Source: UBA6623 sp965217195
Lineage (GTDB): Bacteria; Acidobacteriota; Terriglobia; Bryobacterales; UBA6623
Direction: 5' to 3'
Length of the DNA: 64,000 nucleotides
Assembly (NCBI GenBank): GCA_965217195.1
Contig: CBDCHL010000003.1
Location: forward strand, 1,178,001-1,242,000
The number at the start of each line of letters is the position of its first letter. Within the stretch, counting starts at the first letter, position 1. The position numbers and the translations under genes were made by a program. The notes below the pieces were generated by a model. That model made no database searches. It saw only the letters and a program-made list of their open reading frames with translations, and was not told the DNA's origin. Below are positions 51,255 to 57,402 of the stretch, piece after piece.

Positions 51255-52132
51255 TCGAGTTCGGTCCTTTCGGCTGCCCGAAGCTTTGCGCTTCGGCTGG
51301 CCGGATTCTGTTCGATCTCTTCTTCAGATGGACGCACAACGCGGCGCGTCAAAATCTCCAGAACTCCCCGCTCCTTCCAGCGTCGCAATCCCCGCTTGAT
51401 TGCGCGGTCTTCGAGCGAGTGAAAACTGATCGCGGCAAACCGGCCGCCCGGCGCCAACAGAAGGGGCGCCGTTTCAACGAGCCGCTCGATTTCGCCAAGT
51501 TCATCGTTGACGGCAATCCGAATCGCTTGAAAAGTCCTCGTGGCCGGATGAATCCGGCCCCCGTGACTCCGCCGCCGAGGCGTCCGGGGAACGACCTTCT
51601 CCACGACCTCCGCCAAGTGGGTCGTACTGCGGATAGGCCGTTCCCGGACTATGGCTCTAGCGATTCTGCGGCTCCTCCTTTCCTCCCCGAACTGATAAAT
51701 CAGATCGGCGAGCTGTCGTTCGTCGTAATGATTCACAAGCGTTTCCGCCGTCAGGGCCTGCCCCGCGTCCATTGTCATTCGCAGGGGGCCTTCCCACTGA
51801 AAGCTGAATCCTCTGTCGGCGTTTTCAAGTTGATCGCGCGAAACACCCAAATCGGCCAAGACGCCTTGGACCGGCTCCTGGACGATCTCGGCAACCGAGC
51901 TGAATGCGGCGTGTACCAATTGCAATTTCCTCGTCTCACCTGCGAAACGGCTCCGCCCGGCGGCAATCGCCTCTGCGTCCCGGTCGAAAGCAATCACTCG
52001 GCCCGTCGTCAACTTGCCCAAGAGTGCGGCGGTGTGCCCGCCACCGCCGAAAGTCAAATCCAAGTAAACGCCCGCCGGATCGACCCGCAAGTACTCGATC
52101 GCTTCTCGCAATAGGACGGGTTTGTGCCGCAA
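51233..52132 (-). CDS. rsmH: 16S rRNA (cytosine(1402)-N(4))-methyltransferase
   Basis: MraW/RsmH, methylates C1402 in the decoding site. 299 residues. HKPVLLREAIEYLRVDPAG at the start, SAM loop YLDLTFGGGGHTAALL, GVLADLGVSRDQLENADRGF and the basic HPATRTFQAIRIAVNDELGE are all diagnostic. It begins 3 bases after the mraZ stop, second gene of the dcw operon. Confidence 0.98.
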   Translation of the reverse strand: MRHKPVLLREAIEYLRVDPAGVYLDLTFGGGGHTAALLGKLTTGRVIAFDRDAEAIAAGRSRFAGETRKLQLVHAAFSSVAEIVQEPVQGVLADLGVSRDQLENADRGFSFQWEGPLRMTMDAGQALTAETLVNHYDERQLADLIYQFGEERRSRRIARAIVRERPIRSTTHLAEVVEKVVPRTPRRRSHGGRIHPATRTFQAIRIAVNDELGEIERLVETAPLLLAPGGRFAAISFHSLEDRAIKRGLRRWKERGVLEILTRRVVRPSEEEIEQNPASRSAKLRAAERTELEWPQQNG

Positions 52133-52135
52133 TCA

Positions 52136-52600
52136 TCAAACCCCCAGATTGGCGGCGTGGCGAAGGTCCGCGGCGGTCAGCGCCTTGATCTCGGCCCCTT
52201 GTTCGAACCGGCTCGCGCTCAGCACGAAGATGTGATTCGACTGCCACACCATCCTTACCTCGCCGCTCATACCCGCGGTTTCCCGCAAAACCGCGGGTAC
52301 AAGCATGCGTCCTTGGTTGTCCAAGGTCTCTTCAGAGCCGTACTTGTTGGCCTGAAACAAAATCTTGTCCTTCACTTCGCCGTCAATTTCCTTGCTTTCG
52401 GTCGACTTTTCCGATAATCTGGCTTCGACGGCTTCCCACTCCGTAAGCGGAAAGACCTTCACGGCCGCGCCGTCCAAACTTGTGACGAAAACATCCCGAT
52501 CCGCGTATGCCTCCTCGAAGCGCTGTCTCACGCGAGCGGGCAGCTTCAGCCGCCCTTTGGCGTCGACATTGCCCGTTTGTGTGCCGCGGAACAGAATCAT
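52136..52600 (-). CDS. mraZ: Transcriptional regulator MraZ
   Basis: First gene of the dcw operon. 154 residues, two SpoVT/AbrB-like swapped-hairpin halves: FRGTQTGNVDAKGRLKLPAR with VFVTSLDGAAVKVFPLTEWE, and SEETLDNQGRMLVPAVLRE with VRMVWQSNHIFVLSASRFE. MraZ rings bind repeated boxes upstream of their own gene and control the operon. Four 10-bp-phased boxes are present at 52635-52670. Start ATG 52600 gives the family N-terminus. Confidence 0.96.
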   Translation of the reverse strand: MILFRGTQTGNVDAKGRLKLPARVRQRFEEAYADRDVFVTSLDGAAVKVFPLTEWEAVEARLSEKSTESKEIDGEVKDKILFQANKYGSEETLDNQGRMLVPAVLRETAGMSGEVRMVWQSNHIFVLSASRFEQGAEIKALTAADLRHAANLGV

Positions 52601-52634
52601 CGCTCATCGACATGGGTCCACGTAGAGATTGTGA

Positions 52635-52670
52635 TCCACTACAGACCACTTTCGACCACTGGTAACCATT
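52635..52670 (-). promoter_or_regulatory. Putative MraZ operator: four 10-bp-phased boxes
   Basis: On the minus strand AGTGG occurs at 52656-52660, 52646-52650 and 52636-52640 (CCACT on the plus strand), with a degenerate fourth, AATGG, at 52666-52670. The exact 10-base period and position 35-70 bases before mraZ match known MraZ boxes (GTGGG or AAAGTG types). Confidence 0.75.
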
Positions 52671-52674
52671 ACCA

Positions 52675-52703
52675 AGATTGCTCCTAAACACTTGATTTGT
52701 CAA
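52675..52703 (-). promoter_or_regulatory. Candidate dcw promoter
   Basis: A perfect TTGACA reads on the minus strand at 52703-52698. The hexamer 17 bases on, CAATCT (52680-52675), is a poor -10, so only the -35 is convincing. The MraZ boxes lie directly downstream. The 381-base divergent region 52601-52981 otherwise holds a short GC hairpin at about 52874-52892 and the PfpI ribosome site. Confidence 0.45.
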
Positions 52704-52981
52704 GCAGAAAAGCCCATTTCGAGGGAAAAATTCGCAATCGCAATAGACTGCACAAGATAGTGTACCCTTAGTCTTATTAGGCCCATGATCTTGTATCTCC
52801 GTTGCTTTTGAGACGCTCTCCAGCGGCGATAGCGGGCTCCTCATGTCGGCACAAGACCTGGACGCGCAAACGGGGGCCTCTCGCCCCCGCAACAGCGACA
52901 AAGCCGGCAGCCGGCATGCCTGACCCTGCGGTACGCTAGTGGATTCGGGCGTCGAGAGCCACGGAAAAGTGGGAGGAACCA

Positions 52982-53557
52982 ATGAGCGGAGAGCTGAGCG
53001 GAAAGCGAGTCGCTGTTCTCGTCGACAACTACTATCAAGAGCTCGAAGTCTGGTATCCGCTGCTGCGGATGCGCGAAGCCGGTGCGGAAGTCTTCACCGT
53101 GGGGCCCGAGGCGGGCGCCACCTACAAAAGCAAACTTGGTTACCCGGTGAAGGCCGACCGGGCCATCGCCGATGTTGGCGCGGACGACTTTGACGCACTC
53201 GTGATTCCCGGCGGATGGGCGCCCGACCACATGCGCCGCAATCCACGCTTTGCGCGCTTGATCGCCGACGCCGACCAAGCCGCCAAACCCATCGGCGCCA
53301 TCTGTCACGGCGCCTGGATGCTGTGTTCCGCCGGCATCCTCAACAACCGCCGCGCCACAGCCTTCTTTTCCATCAAAGACGACGTTGTCAACGCCGGAGC
53401 TGACTACGTGGATGAGGAAGTCGTCGTCGATAGGAATCTCATCACATCCCGCATTCCCGACGACCTGCCGGCATTTTGCCGAGCGATGATCTCGGCCATT
53501 GAATCCGCGAGTGTCTCCTCCGAAAATAGCCTTCGAGATCATCGTGCATTACGTTAA
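52982..53557 (+). CDS. DJ-1/PfpI family protein
   Basis: 191 residues. Flavodoxin-like fold starting VAVLVDNYYQELEVWYPLLR with the conserved Glu. DALVIPGGWAPDHMR and the nucleophile elbow AICHGAWML carry the Cys/His pair. The family includes glyoxalase/deglycase-like and protease-like stress proteins; the substrate here is unknown. GGGAGG lies 7 bases before ATG 52982. The last 12-14 codons lie inside a dispersed repeat (53516-53767), so the original C-terminus may have been replaced. Divergent from mraZ. Confidence 0.9.
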   Translation: MSGELSGKRVAVLVDNYYQELEVWYPLLRMREAGAEVFTVGPEAGATYKSKLGYPVKADRAIADVGADDFDALVIPGGWAPDHMRRNPRFARLIADADQAAKPIGAICHGAWMLCSAGILNNRRATAFFSIKDDVVNAGADYVDEEVVVDRNLITSRIPDDLPAFCRAMISAIESASVSSENSLRDHRALR

Positions 53558-53767
53558 TGTCCGGCAAGATCGCGAACACCTTGAGCCGCGAAGCGGCGGC
53601 GGGAATATAGCCCAGGGTGGAGCCGGAACGGCGGAACCCTGGGTGGAACCCCCACCCGCGCGAGCCCTGAAAGGGCGGCAGGAACCTCGCGCCCAACACC
53701 TTCGGACCGCCGACACCCATTTTCATGGCGGTATTATGAATCCGCGCGTTCATAGAAACGGAACTCC
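53516..53767 (+). repeat. 250-bp dispersed repeat, copy 1
   Basis: Matches the reverse complement of 59591-59850 in order: TCCGAAAAT, GCCGCGAAGC, GCGGGAATATAGCCC, GTGGAGCCG, AGCCCTGAAAGGGC, CATGGCGGTAT and TTCATAGAAACG. It overlaps the 3' end of the PfpI gene and fills the gap before the EVE gene. Confidence 0.78.
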
Positions 53768-53808
53768 TCGGAACCGGCTGAGGAGCCGCGTCCCGCGAGC
53801 GTAACCCC

Positions 53809-54240
53809 ATGAGCAAACCGCGCGCAAAACAATATTGGTTGGTCAAGTCCGAGCCGTTCAAGTATTCCTGGGAAGATTTCGTGCGAGACGGGTCGACCTA
53901 CTGGGACGGCGTCCGAAACTATCAAGCGCGGAACAACCTCAAGGCCATGCGCAAGGGCGATCTCGTGCTCTACTACCACAGCAACGAGGGCAAGGCGGTC
54001 GTGGGAATCGCCAAGGTCACGAAAGAGTTCTACCAGGACCCGACCACCGACGACGAGCGTTGGGTGGTGGTCGACCTGAAACCGGTCCGCGCTCTGAAAA
54101 AGCCCGTCACTTTGGGCGACATCAAGGTTGACGAACGCCTCCGGGATATGGCCCTCATCCGCCAAAGTCGCCTATCGGTCATGCCCGTCGAGGAGGGGGA
54201 GTTCGACGTCATTGTCGCCAAGGGCCAAGGCAAACTGTGA
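53809..54240 (+). CDS. EVE domain-containing protein
   Basis: 143 residues, the EVE fold alone. QYWLVKSEPFKYSWEDFVRD, YWDGVRNYQARNNLKAMRKG and DLVLYYHSNEGKAVVGIAKV are typical. EVE/PUA-like domains bind modified bases in DNA or RNA. The short stand-alone form is widespread and conserved, with no firm role. No restriction or toxin partner is adjacent. ATG 53809 is the family start; the region before it is the 250-bp repeat. Confidence 0.92.
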   Translation: MSKPRAKQYWLVKSEPFKYSWEDFVRDGSTYWDGVRNYQARNNLKAMRKGDLVLYYHSNEGKAVVGIAKVTKEFYQDPTTDDERWVVVDLKPVRALKKPVTLGDIKVDERLRDMALIRQSRLSVMPVEEGEFDVIVAKGQGKL

Positions 54241-54499
54241 CCTGCGGTGAGGACGAGATTGAGTAGATCGCCCGGGGTCGGTGCAATCGGTGGCCGTCGC
54301 CGTCGAGCCCATGCGCACGCCGGTCGCGGCAGCCGGTCATCGGATCGGCCGGGAGCGAAGCGGCGCTGTGCCGGAAGCGTCCGTCGCCGTGCTCAAGAGA
54401 GCGGACTTGTCAGAAAGGGTTTGGCCTCAGTTCCGGACGGTCGCCGATCTACCAGGAAAGTCGTTGCCTTCCCCGACTTTCGGGGTTGTGGCGGCAAGT

Positions 54500-54663
54500 G
54501 TGCCCCCGCGAGGACTGGGCAGATGTGGTTCGCAGGCAGCAGCCCGGAGAGCAAACGCTGGGAAAGTTGCGGGAAGCCACCAGGAGCGGGCGCCCGTCGG
54601 GCGAAGCCGATTTTGTCAATGAGTTGGAAGGAAACTGGGAAAGAAGCTACGCTGCGGCACCGT
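54500..54663 (+). pseudogene. Remnant of a REP-associated (RAYT, IS200-like) transposase C-terminus
   Basis: One frame, ending at the stop around 54664, reads QTLGKLREATRSGRPSGEAD then FVNELEGNWERS. That is the typical end of RAYT/Y1-transposase relatives (R-x-x-T-R-x-G-R-P-x-G then FV-x-x-LE). The HUH and Tyr motifs upstream are lost or out of frame. REP-like hairpins lie just downstream. Confidence 0.55.
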
Positions 54664-54780
54664 GAGTCGTCCCCGCAACGACGGCTCTCTCGCCGCCGCT
54701 GCCGCAGGCCGAAAACAGGAAGCTGTCCCCGGTTTTCTCCGGAGTGAGTCAGCGCTTCCCGCGCCAGGTGTCGCCTTGGC

Positions 54781-54799
54781 GGGGGGGGGCGGGGGGGGG
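54781..54799 (+). other. Paired G9 tracts
   Basis: Two runs of nine G separated by a single C. The whole stretch 54241-55509 (1.27 kb) has no supportable intact gene; it holds the RAYT remnant, this G tract and several repeats. Confidence 0.7.
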
Positions 54800-54899
54800 T
54801 CGGCGACGGAGCCCGAATAAAGAATCTTCATCCGTCGGGAGATACGTCGGTTCAGCGGGCTTGAGAATCCTCCCCTAGGGCGGTCCTTCAGGGCCGGTT

Positions 54900-55030
54900 G
54901 CCAACCGCGGCGTCGATATCACCGGGCGAACGATCGGCTTGCCGGTCGTTCGGGGCCCGGGGCGGGGCCAAAACCGGCCCCCGAGCGGTTCGGTTCCTCT
55001 TAACTCGGCTCACGATTCACGGCTCACGGA
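54900..55030 (-). repeat. REP-like dispersed repeat, copy 2
   Basis: Hairpin CGAACGATCGGC-TT-GCCGGTCGTTCG (54927-54952) with one mismatch. The flanks match 19560-19680 in reverse complement. Confidence 0.65.
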
Positions 55031-55080
55031 CAACCTACCCCGCCGTCACGTACCCCGGCGACACGAACCCATCACGCAAG

Positions 55081-55112
55081 CGTAGCGCAGGGCTCGAAGA
55101 GACCTGCGGCTT
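55081..55112 (-). repeat. 30-base dispersed repeat, copy 2
   Basis: Reverse complement is identical over 30 bases to 10391-10420. Confidence 0.75.
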
Positions 55113-55189
55113 ATTGCCGGCCCGCGAATTTGTCCGGCCCTCGCGGCTAGTCTCACGTCTCCCGGCAAGCGGTCACGTGGCCCAAGGGG

Positions 55190-55345
55190 TAACGGTCACG
55201 CCACTCGAATTAGTAATAGCCCGGTCCGCAAGGGCCGGGCACCCCCATCCAACCCGCATCTCCCACGGGCGAACGACTGCGGGAGCGGTCGTTCGGGGGC
55301 CTGGGGCGGGGCCCAAGGAACCGGCGGCCCGGCGGCCGGTTCCCC
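55190..55345 (+). repeat. REP-like dispersed repeat, copy 3
   Basis: Hairpin CGAACGACTGC-GGGA-GCGGTCGTTCG at 55270-55295, followed by GGGGCCTGGGGCGGGGCC as in the other copies. Confidence 0.6.
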
Positions 55346-55509
55346 CTCCGGAAGCAAACGGCGCCCGGCGACACCAAACCATCACGTCAACCCAAGAAAT
55401 ATTTCTCCCCTAGCTCCAACAACTTACCGATTCCCCACCCCCGCTCAGTCGCTCTACCGGCCGTATCCTACTAACGGGCACCCGGCCCCAAAATTGGAGG
55501 TAATCCGTT

Positions 55510-56310
55510 ATGGCAACCAACGCACAAATCAATGCAAATCGCAAAAACGCAAAAAAATCTACCGGACCGCGTACAACCCAGGGCAAGGAGCGGTCTTCCA
55601 AGAACGCTCTCAAGCACGGCCTGCTCGCCCTAGACTCCGTCATCCCCGGCGAAGATCCCGCCGAGTTCGACCGTCACCTCACTCTTTACGAGGACACCTA
55701 CAACCCCGCAAACTGCGTCGAAAGAGAGCTCGTCCTCCAAATCGCCGACTCGGCGTGGAGAATGCGACGCCTCTCCCGTATCGAAGCCACCGTCATGACC
55801 GCCGGGATCGAAAAGACCCGCGTTCATCAACAAACATACCGCCCAGAGCGCACCAGGGAAGGACACGAAGGCCAGCTCCAACTGCTCGGCGCATCCATGT
55901 ACAGCGGGACGAAATTCCTCAACGACCTCGCCCGCTACGACGGCCACCTCAACCGCCGCTTCTACCGAGCCGTCGAGCTCATGATGGAAATCCGCCGCGA
56001 GGAGGCCAAATCCCGCCAGGCTCGCCCGGGCCCCGAACCCGACAACGGCTTCGCCGTCTACCGCTTTCCCGAGGACGGGTCTGAACCGACAGTGGAGTAC
56101 GTCTCCGGGCCTGCCCAAGCAGAGCACCCAGCCGGCCCACAACCACAAGCCCCATCAAATCAATCAAGTAGAGTCACGAGGTCGACCGAAAAACAGCGAA
56201 ACAAACCCAAGTCCACCACCCGAGAACCGCGTCAAAACCGCGAAACCATCCGCGATCTTCGCCGTCGCCTCACCCAACTCGCAGGCCTAGGAGACGATTT
56301 GCAGCCCTAG
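55510..56310 (+). CDS. Conserved orphan protein with SKNALKHGL N-terminus
   Basis: 266 residues. It begins ATNAQINANRKNAKKSTGPR and SKNALKHGLLALDSVIPGED, a pattern shared by many short proteins that occur in multiple copies in Acidobacteria and Planctomycetes genomes, with no known function. The middle (about 60-170) is helical (ERELVLQIADSAWRMRRLSR). The C-terminal 70 residues are a polar, Pro/Gln/Arg-rich tail ending in a short helix. GGAGG lies 10 bases before ATG 55510. Its place inside a repeat-rich stretch fits a mobile or expanded family, but no transposase motif is seen. Confidence 0.78.
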   Translation: MATNAQINANRKNAKKSTGPRTTQGKERSSKNALKHGLLALDSVIPGEDPAEFDRHLTLYEDTYNPANCVERELVLQIADSAWRMRRLSRIEATVMTAGIEKTRVHQQTYRPERTREGHEGQLQLLGASMYSGTKFLNDLARYDGHLNRRFYRAVELMMEIRREEAKSRQARPGPEPDNGFAVYRFPEDGSEPTVEYVSGPAQAEHPAGPQPQAPSNQSSRVTRSTEKQRNKPKSTTREPRQNRETIRDLRRRLTQLAGLGDDLQP

Positions 56311-56400
56311 CCACCGCCCACCACCAAACGAAAGAGCACCCACAAGGCAAAACCTCGCCCGGAATCAAGACCCGGCAACGGCGTTCACGCACCGTTCACG

Positions 56401-56430
56401 CGGGGGGGGACCGGGGCGGGGGCGGGGGGA
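56401..56430 (+). other. G-rich tract
   Basis: Runs of 8, 4, 5 and 6 G separated by one to three bases, a potential G-quadruplex, in the gap between the orphan gene and higA. Confidence 0.6.
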
Positions 56431-56508
56431 AACCGGGGACAGTTTCCTCTTTCGAGCTGGACGGAGCCGAGAGTTCCAGTCTTCACAGGTTCGGCTTCGC
56501 CTTCAACT

Positions 56509-56805
56509 TTAGGTCGCCGGACGGGGCCGGTAACGCGCGACCTTGATCTGATCCTCGCGCGCTTGGGCCTGAGCGAGATCGTACGCCGCTTGCATCCTGA
56601 TCCAGCTTTCCGGCGTCGAGCCGAATGCCTTCGATAGCCGAATGGCCATTTCGGAGGAAACGCCTGCCTTGCCGTTGATTAGGCGTGAGAGCGCGGCGCG
56701 GCTGACGCCGAGTACTTTGGCGGCTTCGGTCACCGACAGACCGAGCGGTTCCAGACAATCAACGCGAACCGAAAGACCGGGATGGGGTGGATTTTTCATC
56801 GGCAT
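56509..56805 (-). CDS. higA: HigA-type antitoxin
   Basis: 98 residues. MPMKNPPHPGLSVRVDCLEP then LSVTEAAKVLGVSRAALSRL, an HTH of the HigA/VapI group, and RLSKAFGSTPESWIRMQAAY. It neutralises HigB and represses the operon. AGGAG lies about 10 bases before ATG 56805. It follows higB with a 22-base gap, in the higB-higA order usual for the family. Confidence 0.93.
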   Translation of the reverse strand: MPMKNPPHPGLSVRVDCLEPLGLSVTEAAKVLGVSRAALSRLINGKAGVSSEMAIRLSKAFGSTPESWIRMQAAYDLAQAQAREDQIKVARYRPRPAT

Positions 56806-56827
56806 GGCGGGTGTCTCCTCTTCTCTA

Positions 56828-57106
56828 CTAGTGGTAGTCCAGCAGATCGACGTCGAACGCATCGCCGCCCTCCAGGCGGAATATGATGCGCCGGCTAGCC
56901 CTGACAGTCACCGACCAGTAGCCTTTTAGGTCACCCTTCAACGCGTGGAGTCGGTAACTATCGATACGCATGTCTTGGATCCTCGCCGCTGTATCCAGAC
57001 ACCCGAGCATCGAGCAGATCCGGTCCAACAAATCGGGGCGAACTTGGCCGCTGTCACCACGTTCGTAGAGCCGTTTCAATCCTCGATGCCGGAAGTTGCG
57101 CATCAT
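56828..57106 (-). CDS. higB: HigB-type toxin (RelE superfamily)
   Basis: 92 residues. MRNFRHRGLKRLYERGDSGQ, then KICSM-like LDRICSMLGCLDTAARIQDM, LHALKGDLKGYWSVTVRASR and IIFRLEGGDAFDVDLLDYH, the full HigB/RelE-like fold with the C-terminal His. These toxins cleave mRNA on the ribosome. Start could be 57106 or 57103. Transcribed away from the sulfite reductase gene. Confidence 0.93.
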   Translation of the reverse strand: MMRNFRHRGLKRLYERGDSGQVRPDLLDRICSMLGCLDTAARIQDMRIDSYRLHALKGDLKGYWSVTVRASRRIIFRLEGGDAFDVDLLDYH

Positions 57107-57337
57107 TCTGGATTGTAACCTGTAACGCTCCACGCATCAAGGTGTTTGTTTCGTTCGTAGCGATGTGTTCTTGAGATGAGACTGTGGTGCCGAGGCAAGC
57201 CGGAAAGAGAAGAAGACATGTCGGGTTCGAAAGCCCGACACGGCACGCCAGGAGGCTCACGCCAGGTCAGGCCGACGGCCGGTCTTTCTTCATCCTGTTG
57301 CCGACCCCCAGCGAATGCGACAGAAATAGCCCGTCGT

Positions 57338-57343
57338 TATAAT
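57338..57343 (+). promoter_or_regulatory. -10 element of the nitrite/sulfite reductase promoter
   Basis: A perfect TATAAT. GCGACA at 57317-57322 is a possible -35 at short spacing (15 bases). A GTCGGG/CCCGAC hairpin lies further upstream at 57226-57245. Confidence 0.5.
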
Positions 57344-57356
57344 GATCGAAAGGGTG

Positions 57357-57383
57357 CAATCTCTATCTGGATAGTAGAGATTG
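57357..57383 (+). promoter_or_regulatory. Inverted-repeat operator before the nitrite/sulfite reductase gene
   Basis: CAATCTCTA-N9-TAGAGATTG forms a perfect 9-bp inverted repeat, 14 bases after the TATAAT and 20 bases before the ATG. No T run follows, so it is more like a repressor site than a terminator. Confidence 0.65.
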
Positions 57384-57402
57384 TGCCGAGGAGGGAGATG
57401 CC

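Noticed and set aside
54247..54747. Plus-strand open frame of 166 codons
   Set aside because: Low-complexity Arg/Ser product. The only family-like residues in the area are in another frame (the RAYT remnant).
57226..57245. tRNA T-arm-like GGGTTCGAAAGCCCGAC
   Set aside because: The stem and loop lengths are wrong for a T arm (6-bp stem, 8-base loop) and no acceptor, D or anticodon arm can be folded around it.
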